A DNA stretch of 64,000 bases from an uncultured Lachnospiraceae bacterium (lineage in GTDB: Bacteria; Bacillota; Clostridia; Lachnospirales; Lachnospiraceae). The stretch is taken from positions 1-64,000 of the forward strand of contig CAJTPO010000006.1 in assembly GCA_910578115.1 (NCBI GenBank), written 5' to 3'. The notes beneath the pieces are model-generated. The model did not search any database. It was not told where the DNA came from and saw nothing but the letters and a program-made list of their open reading frames with translations. Made by a program: the position numbers and the translations under genes. Shown here one piece after another: positions 51,877-59,745 of this stretch. Every line of letters starts with the position of its first letter. Position 1 is the first letter of the stretch.

Positions 51877-52951
51877 AAGAAATCTGCCGGCTGTCAAAAT
51901 ACTGTTTATTATAAAGATATGCTTTAGAGTAGGGCTTAAGGGTCCCTGCCCTTTCATTGTATTCTTTTGCCTTTTTTAAATCGCCCATTTTATCAAAGCA
52001 GACACACAGCTGTAAAAGAGGTATATAATCATAACAATCAGGAAGAACAAACCCGTTTGCCTGTTCATTCCTCGGTCGGTTCAACGCAGTTTCATACCAA
52101 TAGGCAGCCGTAGGGTAATCCCCATGCTCCAAAAAATATTTCCCGATCTCACAGCACAATTCTGCTCTTGGCTGGTCAAAACTCATGCTGCGAAGCAGCG
52201 TATCCAGCGCAGACCGCTCACGCCCCAGACCGCGGTAACAATCGGCACAGATCGAACATGCTTCTATCTTATTCTCAATCCATCCTTCCTCCGAGAGCAG
52301 AAATCGTTCCAGCACTGAAACAGCCTCTTCGTATTGCTTATGATAATACAGCTCCCGGCCAAAGTAATACTGCTGCCGCGGATCCAGACTTTTTCCCTCT
52401 GCAAGCAGCTTCCGATAGATGTTCAGATTACGGTCAGGGTCGCCGGCATTTATTTTTTTATGACTGACCGCAATATCGGAATACACAACATTGCCCGCCG
52501 GAGGGATCACTTCATGCACCGCACCGACCCAGCGGTATTGAGGACAGTTTCTGATCCATCTTTCCCGGAAATAAGAAAAAGATGGTTTGCCGGCTTCATC
52601 AAAAGAAGTATGATATTTCATCATCACAAAATCTATATCCAATGACAAAGTCTGCTTTAACTGCAAAAACTTATCCTTTTCCTTTTCTTCCAGAATGTCG
52701 TCCGCATCCATCCACATACAGTACTCCATGGATGCCCTGGAAAACGAAAAATTCCTGGCATCAGAGAAATCATCTTTCCATGGATACGAATATATTTTGG
52801 AAGTATAGTTGGATACAATGTCCACCGTCCTGTCTACGGAGCCGGTATCGACAACAATTATTTCATCTACAAGTTCTGTTATACTCTCAAGACAGCGCGC
52901 AATGTGCATTTCTTCATTCTTAACGATCATGCAAAGACTTATTGTCGGCAT
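51875..52951 (-). CDS. Family 2 glycosyltransferase with TPR-like tail
   Basis: A 358-residue protein: N-terminal GT-A domain (MPTISLCMIVKNEEMHIARCL, VVDTGSVDRT, DxD-like MDADD) and C-terminal helical repeats (YYFGRELYYHKQYEEAVSVLE, CADCYRGLGRERSALDTLL). The start at 52951 follows GGGGGAT; an in-frame ATG at 53074 within the upstream gene lacks support. It lies between two collagen-like genes, so it probably glycosylates their Thr-rich repeats. Confidence 0.9.
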   Translation of the reverse strand: MPTISLCMIVKNEEMHIARCLESITELVDEIIVVDTGSVDRTVDIVSNYTSKIYSYPWKDDFSDARNFSFSRASMEYCMWMDADDILEEKEKDKFLQLKQTLSLDIDFVMMKYHTSFDEAGKPSFSYFRERWIRNCPQYRWVGAVHEVIPPAGNVVYSDIAVSHKKINAGDPDRNLNIYRKLLAEGKSLDPRQQYYFGRELYYHKQYEEAVSVLERFLLSEEGWIENKIEACSICADCYRGLGRERSALDTLLRSMSFDQPRAELCCEIGKYFLEHGDYPTAAYWYETALNRPRNEQANGFVLPDCYDYIPLLQLCVCFDKMGDLKKAKEYNERAGTLKPYSKAYLYNKQYFDSRQIS

Positions 52952-53005
52952 ATTAATCCCCCATTCTTGCTCAGTCTGCAAATTTGGGCGCAGGCACAAA
53001 TTTGT

Positions 53006-53040
53006 GTGTGAAAAATCTGTCGCATATGGATTTTTCACAC
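53006..53040. repeat. Perfect 12-bp inverted repeat between glycosyltransferase and collagen gene
   Basis: GTGTGAAAAATC and GATTTTTCACAC flank an 11-base loop. Next to it are two CAAATTTG motifs (about 52978-53003). The structure sits upstream of the glycosyltransferase start and may be another dispersed RNA or DNA element. Confidence 0.65.
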
Positions 53041-53060
53041 CAGTCTCCCGCTCCTCCGGT

Positions 53061-53990
53061 TCATTGTCTGCCAAGTTTTTCTATGATCAGATTCATATCG
53101 GCCTGCACTTCCCCTGCCGAAGAATCCCATGTGAAGAACAATGTGGACTCGCATGGTAATTCAACAATAAAATATCTTGACAGCACGGACATTTTATTTC
53201 TTTTTTCCGCCTCGGCATATGCACTGTATACCGTCTGCGCACAGTCGTTAATGACCGGCGTAAGTTTCATAAAGCCATGCCGCCTGGTCTCTGCTGCAAC
53301 ATAATAGTAAACAGCATAGCATCCGGGATTCAGCAGCACGGAATCATCATCGCAAAGGAAGATGCTGCCGGTCATATCTGCTATATCCATTTTAAGCGGA
53401 AGTCTGATCTTCTCCGGCAGGATAAGTTCCTCTCCTGAAAAAGAGGCAACTATACTGTTTTGCGGATGACCGGGAGGACCTGCCGGACCGCGCGCACCAG
53501 GCTCCCCTCTCGGCCCCTGAGGCCCTGGTTCGCCCTGCGGGCCCTGCGGCCCTGTGACCCCCTGCGGGCCCGTCTCACCGCGGTCCCCCGGACAACCGGG
53601 CGGGCCGGCTTCTCCTCGTGGTCCCTGTGGCCCCGGCTCTCCCGGTTCCCCTGGATATCCCTGCGGCCCCCGTTCACCTCTTGGGCCCTGCGGGCCGGGT
53701 TCTCCGCATCCACCGCAGTGACCGGACCAGTCACATCCCGCTCTTATCCGCTGCCGGTCACATCCCTCTCTCATCCACTGCCGGTCACATTCTCTGCATT
53801 CCTCCGGACAACCTGTCAGATCCGCTTCCTCTGCCGGCCCCAGCTCTCCGGATTCATAGCAACCGGATTCGCAATAACCGGACCCACGATCGTGCGGAGG
53901 CCGCGCCGTATTCTGATCATAGTTTCTGTTGTAATTTCTCCTCATCCCGAACAGATTCGGCGGATTAAACATGCAATTAAAGTTATTCAT
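53061..53990 (-). CDS. Collagen-like protein with C-terminal globular domain
   Basis: A 309-residue protein: Asn/Arg/Cys-rich N terminus, Cys-rich stretch (CPEECRECDRQ), about 30 Gly-X-Y triplets (GPQGPRGE types), then a ~130-residue BclA-like C-terminal domain (NSIVASFSGEELILPEK onward). It is probably a second exosporium or surface filament protein. The start at 53990 follows GAGG with somewhat long spacing. Its last bases overlap the open frame extension of the glycosyltransferase. Confidence 0.87.
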   Translation of the reverse strand: MNNFNCMFNPPNLFGMRRNYNRNYDQNTARPPHDRGSGYCESGCYESGELGPAEEADLTGCPEECRECDRQWMREGCDRQRIRAGCDWSGHCGGCGEPGPQGPRGERGPQGYPGEPGEPGPQGPRGEAGPPGCPGDRGETGPQGVTGPQGPQGEPGPQGPRGEPGARGPAGPPGHPQNSIVASFSGEELILPEKIRLPLKMDIADMTGSIFLCDDDSVLLNPGCYAVYYYVAAETRRHGFMKLTPVINDCAQTVYSAYAEAEKRNKMSVLSRYFIVELPCESTLFFTWDSSAGEVQADMNLIIEKLGRQ

Positions 53991-54120
53991 TGAAACAACC
54001 TCATTCCGGTATCGATCGCTGTTATTTGTATCCTGTCTTCTCACCGCTCCGTAGCATTCCGTATCGTGCCTGCCGGAGGGTATAATAAATTATATGCGTG
54101 ACATACGATTTTGCCTTTGT

Positions 54121-55452
54121 TTAATATCCATACCGCTTTTTATATTTCAGGAACATAAACGCGGACAGCATAAGCGCCATCAGCTCCGCCGCCGGAGTCG
54201 CCAGCCAGATACCGTTCACGCCAAGAAGCAGCGGAAGCACGATCATGGTGATCAGCATAAAAACAAACGATCTGGAAAATGCCAGCACGGCCGAAACGAT
54301 CCCGTTGGACAATGCGGTAAACATCCCGCTGGCAAAAATATTAAATCCGATAAAGAAAAGCGCCACCGTACAGATCCTGTTCCCCGTTACCGCCAGTTCG
54401 TACACCGGATTATCCGGCCTGGCAAATACCGATACCAGCGGTCTTGTCAGCATAAAGGAGGCGGCAACCGTGATCAGGCAGATACATGCGATCACTTTCA
54501 GACTCGTGACAACCAGCTTTTTCAGTTTTTGGTGATTTTGTTCCCCGTAGTAATAACTCAGCATGGGCGCCACACCGTATGAATACCCCGTATAGAGGGA
54601 GCTGGCAAACATCAGCACATACATGATGATGGTGACGGCCGCAACCCCGTCCTCCCCGACATAGTGAAGCATCGTCCAGTTAAACATCATCGTGATGATC
54701 CCGGTGACAAGCGCGGTAGCCATCTCCGAGCATCCGTTTGTGGCCGCACCGGCGAGAACCTTGAAGCGGCATACCGGTTTCGTAAAATGCAGCAGACTCT
54801 TTTTGCGGCTGAAAACAAACAGACCGGCAACCGCCGTCACCGAATATCCCAGCCCTGTTGCCACCGCCGCACCGCTGATCCCCATGGAAAACCCTGCGAT
54901 AAACACGTAGTCGAGTACCATATTGAGGACGCCGCCTGTCACGGAACAGATTAAGGACAGCGTCGCCTTCTCGCTGGCGATCATATAGAGCGTAAAGTTG
55001 TTCATCAGCAGGATCGGCACGGTGAACACCAGATAGCGGCTTAAATATTCCACACAGTATCCCTCTACGGCCGCCGAAAGATTCATGCCGGCGAAAATAT
55101 GCTCCATCGCCACATATCCGGCCCCGCACATAACAATACCCACCACTGCATTTACCAGGATCAGAAAGGTAAAATCCTGCTTCGCCTCCTCTGTTTTCTG
55201 CTCTCCCATCTTTTTCATGATCACCGCGCTCCCTCCGGTGGCGAGCATGGTAGAGACTGCCGTCACAAGCTGGATGACAGGAGCCGTCAGATTGATGGCC
55301 GAAAGCGCATCCGTACCGATCAGATTCGATACAAACAGGCCGTCTACCATCGTATAAAAAGACATGAATACCGTCATGGCAATGGTCGGCACGGCAAATT
55401 TCAATATATTTTTCAGCGTTACAGGTTTTTCATATACATTTTTGTTTTCCAT
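54121..55452 (-). CDS. MATE family efflux transporter, MerR-controlled
   Basis: A 443-residue exporter (ILKFAVPTIAMTVFMSFYTMVDGLFVSN; about twelve helices). It is transcribed divergently from a MerR-type gene. The minus-strand promoter has the hallmark 19-bp spacer with a 23-bp operator in it, so a bound effector should twist DNA and activate the pump. Confidence 0.93.
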   Translation of the reverse strand: MENKNVYEKPVTLKNILKFAVPTIAMTVFMSFYTMVDGLFVSNLIGTDALSAINLTAPVIQLVTAVSTMLATGGSAVIMKKMGEQKTEEAKQDFTFLILVNAVVGIVMCGAGYVAMEHIFAGMNLSAAVEGYCVEYLSRYLVFTVPILLMNNFTLYMIASEKATLSLICSVTGGVLNMVLDYVFIAGFSMGISGAAVATGLGYSVTAVAGLFVFSRKKSLLHFTKPVCRFKVLAGAATNGCSEMATALVTGIITMMFNWTMLHYVGEDGVAAVTIIMYVLMFASSLYTGYSYGVAPMLSYYYGEQNHQKLKKLVVTSLKVIACICLITVAASFMLTRPLVSVFARPDNPVYELAVTGNRICTVALFFIGFNIFASGMFTALSNGIVSAVLAFSRSFVFMLITMIVLPLLLGVNGIWLATPAAELMALMLSAFMFLKYKKRYGY

Positions 55453-55496
55453 ATGTTTATCCTCCGATCATCTTGTATTTTCTTCCTGTATCAGGT

Positions 55497-55527
55497 ATCA
55501 TAGACCGTACAGTAACTGTACGGTCAA
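55497..55527 (-). promoter_or_regulatory. MerR-type promoter with 19-bp spacer and operator
   Basis: On the minus strand TTGACC, 19 bases and TATGAT. The spacer is covered by a perfect 11-bp inverted repeat with one-base centre (GACCGTACAGT-A-ACTGTACGGTC on the plus strand, 55503-55525). This is the standard architecture of MerR-activated genes. Confidence 0.85.
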
Positions 55528-55593
55528 GACAATCTTACAAAAAATCACATGGAAAATTTTTTACACGAAAAACAAAGAAGGAGACAGATCATT

Positions 55594-56412
55594 ATGGACA
55601 AAAAAAGCAGGCTGCTCACCATAGGCCAGTTCGCCGCCATGCACGGAATCAATAAAAAAACACTGATGTGGTACGATGAGATCGGTCTGTTCAAGCCCGC
55701 CGTCATCAATCCCGAAAACGGCTACCGCTGCTATAACTACCATCAAAGTCCCATTCTGGAGACGATCCTGCTGCTCCGGGAACTGGACGTTTCCATTCAG
55801 GAGATACAGGATTTCATGCAAAACCGCTCTGCCGGCAGTTTAAAAAGCCTGCTGGAAGACAAGATCGCGGAGCTTGACCTGCGCATTACCCACCTGCAGG
55901 CAGTCCGCTCCACCCTGTGCTCCCACCACCGGAACATGTCCACCCTGCTGACGATGGATCTGTCCGAGATCAGCATCATAGAGCGGGAAGCGCGCTGTCT
56001 GGTCACGGTCCCCATCGACCGGGAAACCTCCTTCGAGGAGGAAGTGGAGCTGATCACCGCCGAAACGGAAAAATACAGGCTGGGACGACTCCATGATGCC
56101 TCCTATGGCTCCATGATCGCCGTCTCCAGCCTGCTTGCCGGCAAATATGACGAGTATTCCAGACTCTTTATCGAGATTCCTTTCCTGCCCTGCCAGCCGG
56201 ATCTTCACACGGCTCCCGGCGGACGCTACCTGAAGGCTTTCCACAAAGGATCCTTTGACAGACTTCCCGGGCGGTATGAAGAAATTTTTGCTTTTGCCGG
56301 AGCACACGGCCTGACACTCCACGAATTTTCCTATGAGACGGGTATCAATGAGAATGTCATTGACCGGATCGAAGACTACATTGTACAGATTGAAATCCCT
56401 GTGAAGGGATGA
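55594..56412 (+). CDS. MerR-family regulator, BmrR-like
   Basis: A 272-residue regulator: N-terminal MerR winged helix (LLTIGQFAAMHGINKKTLMWYDEIGLFKPA), a coiled-coil dimer helix (residues 75-115) and a C-terminal GyrI-like drug-binding domain (IEREARCLVTVPI, GSFDRLPGRYEEIFAFAGAHGL). The start at 55594 follows AAGGAGAC. It is divergent to the MATE pump, which it most likely activates on binding cationic or lipophilic drugs. Confidence 0.92.
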   Translation: MDKKSRLLTIGQFAAMHGINKKTLMWYDEIGLFKPAVINPENGYRCYNYHQSPILETILLLRELDVSIQEIQDFMQNRSAGSLKSLLEDKIAELDLRITHLQAVRSTLCSHHRNMSTLLTMDLSEISIIEREARCLVTVPIDRETSFEEEVELITAETEKYRLGRLHDASYGSMIAVSSLLAGKYDEYSRLFIEIPFLPCQPDLHTAPGGRYLKAFHKGSFDRLPGRYEEIFAFAGAHGLTLHEFSYETGINENVIDRIEDYIVQIEIPVKG

Positions 56413-56507
56413 CCGTGCGAAACGTTCAGAAAGCTCGCCAATAGACAACACGGATCATCACCTTCCTTTTCTTTCTTGCAAGTATATACACTGCCGTAAA
56501 GGTAACG

Positions 56508-58043
56508 TCATTTTTGTTTTTCCAGATCGATCACCCGCTGCGCCCATTCTCTGTAAAACGCTTCCTCATGCGAGACAAGAAGAATCGTACCCGGGAACTC
56601 GATCAATGCATCCTTCAGCGCATCTTTTGCCTGATGGTCCAAATGGTTTGTCGGCTCATCCAGAATCAAAAAATTGCACGGTTTAAGCGTCAGCAGACAC
56701 ATTTTCACTTTGGCCTGCTCACCGCCGCTCAATGTTCCCACTGGCTGCATGGCATGTTTGCTCGAAATGCCGCATCTGGCAAGCGCTTTGCGCACCTCCT
56801 TCATCACCATACCCGGATAACTGTCGGAAACAATCTGTACAGGAGTTCCCGCTCCATCTTCCCAGATTAAATCCTGCTCAAAATAGCCCGTCGTAACCTG
56901 ATCCGAAAACCTATAGTACCCCTGCAGGGCCGGAATCTGTCCCGTCAGCGTTTTCAGTAACGTGGATTTTCCGATTCCGTTGAAGCCCGTTATCACTACC
57001 TTCTGCCCACCCTTGATCGTAAAATCAATCCCTGATAAAACCGGGTAATAATAGCCTGCTGCCAACCGCTTGACGAAGAGATGTTCTGCATTTGTAAGTG
57101 GCACTTCCGGAAAATGAAAACAGGGCGTTGTCTCATTCTGGACCAGGGCATCCATTTTCTCCATCCGCTCCAGCTGCTTTCGACGTCCTCTGGCCATCTT
57201 AGATTTTCTTCCGGCAATATTTTTACGGATAAATTCTTCCGTCTTCCTGATCTCTTTCTGCTGCGCTGCATACTGACGCACGTAATCCTCCCGCAGCAGG
57301 GTTTTCTTTCTTACAAACTCCGAATACGTACCGTAATACTTTGTGATCGTGCCATTGTCAATATCGCAGATCCTGTCTGCAATTTTTTCCAGAAAAGCGC
57401 GATCATGTGATACCACCATAAAAGCATTCTCCAGACCTGACAAATAGTCAGCGAGCCAGCAGATATGCTCCTTATCCAAAAAATTAGTCGGTTCATCGAG
57501 CAGCAGCACGTCCGGTTTCTCAAGAAGTAATTTTGCCAGAATCACCTTTGCCCTTTGACCGCCGCTCATTTGATCGAGCGGTCTGTCCAGCCCTGCTGCC
57601 TGCAGCCCCAGACCATTAACCACTTGTTCAATCTGCGTGTCAATTGAATAGAAATCATGGATTTCAAGCTGCTCCTGATGCTTCGCCGCAATAGCAAAAT
57701 ATTCCATATGCCCCCTGGCCGCTTCGTCATAAGCTGCTGTCATTTCTTTTTCAATCTTATACAACTCCCCAAATGCCGACCTCAAAAAGGACTGCATCGT
57801 CATTTCTTTCTCAAGCTCCGCATATTGGTCCAGGTATCCAACGGTTATATTGGGCTGCCAGACCACACGGCCTGCATCGGGCATAATCTGCTCGGTGCAG
57901 ATCTTGATCAGTGTGCTTTTCCCGGTTCCATTTTGTCCCACAACTCCGATATGTTCCCCCCTGTTCAGGGAAATTTCCGCGTTTTTATAGAGCACATTTT
58001 CTCCAAAAGAATGGGTCAGACCTTCTATATCCAATAAACTCAT
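56508..58043 (-). CDS. ABC-F family ATPase (ribosomal protection type)
   Basis: A soluble 511-residue protein with two ABC modules (Walker A GQNGTGKST and GFNGIGKST; signatures MSGGQRAKV and LSGGEQAKV; Walker B LLLDEPTNFLD and LILDEPTNHLD) joined by a helical linker rich in basic residues (about 235-330) that reaches the ribosomal exit/peptidyl centre. No membrane part is present. Length and long leader favour an antibiotic-resistance ABC-F (Lsa/Vml-like) over a housekeeping Etta type. The start 58043 lies 10 bases after AGGAG; the in-frame ATG at 58052 overlaps that site. Confidence 0.9.
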   Translation of the reverse strand: MSLLDIEGLTHSFGENVLYKNAEISLNRGEHIGVVGQNGTGKSTLIKICTEQIMPDAGRVVWQPNITVGYLDQYAELEKEMTMQSFLRSAFGELYKIEKEMTAAYDEAARGHMEYFAIAAKHQEQLEIHDFYSIDTQIEQVVNGLGLQAAGLDRPLDQMSGGQRAKVILAKLLLEKPDVLLLDEPTNFLDKEHICWLADYLSGLENAFMVVSHDRAFLEKIADRICDIDNGTITKYYGTYSEFVRKKTLLREDYVRQYAAQQKEIRKTEEFIRKNIAGRKSKMARGRRKQLERMEKMDALVQNETTPCFHFPEVPLTNAEHLFVKRLAAGYYYPVLSGIDFTIKGGQKVVITGFNGIGKSTLLKTLTGQIPALQGYYRFSDQVTTGYFEQDLIWEDGAGTPVQIVSDSYPGMVMKEVRKALARCGISSKHAMQPVGTLSGGEQAKVKMCLLTLKPCNFLILDEPTNHLDHQAKDALKDALIEFPGTILLVSHEEAFYREWAQRVIDLEKQK

Positions 58044-58417
58044 ATGAATCATTCTCCTTTCACTTCTCAAATATCTTTATGGTCAACGTAAAAAGACAGA
58101 AAGCGTCCACACACATCTGTGTACTGCCTTCTGCCCTTACAATTTCAAATTCCCAAACATGACAAAAGGCTACAGACAAAACATTGTCCATAGCCTTTCA
58201 TACGCTTAATCTGCACACGGAAAACAGGCAATCACGATACTGCTGCACAGTATCCCTATTGCCTCATTTTCCGATGAAATCTAAATGCGTCCTTTATGCG
58301 CCATACTCTGTACAATGTTTCATCGGATTGGATTGTACAGAGCTAAGTTCCCTCGTAAGTCGATCTGTCCTATAAAAATTCATCTCAATTCTCCCTGCTT
58401 CGATGGATGATTCCATT
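58044..58417 (-). promoter_or_regulatory. Attenuator leader of ABC-F gene
   Basis: A ~370-nt leader runs from the promoter at 58424-58452 to the start codon. It contains a 29-codon leader peptide, a perfect 11-bp stem inside it (58306-58316 with 58332-58342), an alternative CCGATGAAA/TTTCATCGG pairing, a long hairpin around 58229-58264, a terminator-like AAAGGCTA/TAGCCTTTT hairpin near 58165-58200 and another CAGAA/TTCTG hairpin with TCTTTTT near 58090-58135. Ribosome stalling on antibiotic would be expected to prevent termination. Confidence 0.75.
58294..58383 (-). CDS. Leader peptide of ABC-F gene
   Basis: A 29-residue open frame (MNFYRTDRLTRELSSVQSNP then MKHCTEYGA) preceded by GGGAG at seven bases. 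It spans one arm of each of two alternative helices, so its translation state can set which hairpin forms. This resembles erm/ABC-F leader control. No database match was checked. Confidence 0.55.
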   Translation of the reverse strand: MNFYRTDRLTRELSSVQSNPMKHCTEYGA

Positions 58418-58423
58418 TCGGTT

Positions 58424-58452
58424 ATGATACTATAAGTGTGTTAATGTGTCAA
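58424..58452 (-). promoter_or_regulatory. Promoter of ABC-F leader
   Basis: TTGACA, 17 bases and TATCAT on the minus strand; the -35 lies in the end of the acetyltransferase remnant. Confidence 0.7.
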
Positions 58453-58655
58453 TCTCCAGATTTTCTTCCTCGCACTTCATCTTAAAGACCCACAGAACAG
58501 CGTTATTCTTGAAACAGGATTGAATTATATCCGCTTTGCTGCTTTTTGTCATTTCTCTGTGTGCAAATTCACGCCTCACACAAAATTTATGTAGATATAC
58601 CGCTTCATACTCAGGTGCGTTTTTCCAATATTCTGAATCACTCCATTGGAGAATA
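58430..58655 (-). pseudogene. GNAT acetyltransferase remnant
   Basis: About 70 codons read WSDSEYWKNAPEYEAVYLHK and FCVRREFAHREMTKSS, which match the acetyl-CoA-binding part of GNAT acetyltransferases, then degrade (no RLDTG-like core and an altered tail). No start or complete domain is present. The end supplies the -35 element of the ABC-F promoter. Confidence 0.6.
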
Positions 58656-59501
58656 CATGGAAACAGAGGGGACTGTAAGACAATACTTTCCAAACGCCGC
58701 CCGAATACCGTCCTCCCACACCGCAGGACAGATCTCATCTGCCAGTTCCTTTAACTGTTCGCTTCCGTTGGCCATACAGATACCAAGGCCTGCCGTCTCC
58801 AGCATCTGCCTGTCGTTCATGCTGTCCCCGAAAGCGATCGCATCCGCCACCGGGATACCCAGATGTGCGCAGACCTTCTCCACCGCTTTCCCTTTATCAA
58901 ACTGTCTGTTGATGATCTCGCCGTTTATGAAACCGTAAGGATCCTCTCCATGAATACAGAAGTCAAACTCCTCACGAAGCGCTTCCTGCGGCCTGGCAAG
59001 GGCCTCCATGGAAGGACTCATAAACACGACCTTATACACCGGCTGCCCCCGGTATTCCCGCATGGGCAGAATATGCAGAGACTGCTCAATCTGCTCCCGC
59101 CAGCGCAGAAGCTCACTGTTTCTCCCCTCCGCGGCATGTTCCTGTAAAAAGGTCTTAAAGCCCTCGTCCGTAAAGGCACCTTCCATGCATTCCACCGTTC
59201 GAAACACTCCGTTCCCGGCCAGCACCGTCATAACCAGCTCCGTCTGTCTTCTCGTCATCGGACAGTCATAGAGCACCTCGCCCCGGCACTCAATATACCC
59301 GCCGGCACTGCCAATCACACCGTCAAAACCATACTGCAGTAAAGGAGAAAGCATATCATAATTCCTGCCGGTGCACAGAAATACGAAATGCCCGGCCTTC
59401 CTGGCCTGCTCTATAGCCCACAGCGCCGACTGCGGCGGCTCGTTTTTGCCCGCCTCTGTCAGTGTACCGTCAATATCCAGAAAAATAACCCGCCGCCTCA
59501 T
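58638..59501 (-). CDS. Cof-type HAD-family phosphatase
   Basis: A 287-residue cytoplasmic hydrolase with nucleophile motif FLDIDGTLTEAG, motif II Thr in FLCTGRNYDM, a C2 cap domain (residues ~80-195), Lys in NRQFDKGKAVEKV and metal motif AFGDSMNDRQM. It probably dephosphorylates sugar phosphates or cofactors; substrate is not set. The start 59501 follows GGGGGAGGA. The gene ends inside the GNAT remnant. Confidence 0.9.
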   Translation of the reverse strand: MRRRVIFLDIDGTLTEAGKNEPPQSALWAIEQARKAGHFVFLCTGRNYDMLSPLLQYGFDGVIGSAGGYIECRGEVLYDCPMTRRQTELVMTVLAGNGVFRTVECMEGAFTDEGFKTFLQEHAAEGRNSELLRWREQIEQSLHILPMREYRGQPVYKVVFMSPSMEALARPQEALREEFDFCIHGEDPYGFINGEIINRQFDKGKAVEKVCAHLGIPVADAIAFGDSMNDRQMLETAGLGICMANGSEQLKELADEICPAVWEDGIRAAFGKYCLTVPSVSMYSPME

Positions 59502-59745
59502 CTCTTCCTCCCCCTGTGCTAATGACAGGCCGCACAATGCACAAATAAATTGAAACTTACCAGCATTTCAGAAAACCACAACAACCAGGTTCAGAAAACC
59601 CGCCGAAACCCGTTGCTTTATAAAAAGCAGTAATTTGATTATAAAATATTTGCCAGCCACCCGCAATGCATATTTATTACCCCATTTTCATTGAGTACAC
59701 GATTCCGAAAAGAGAATATTTTTTACAAACTGCAGATATGATATG

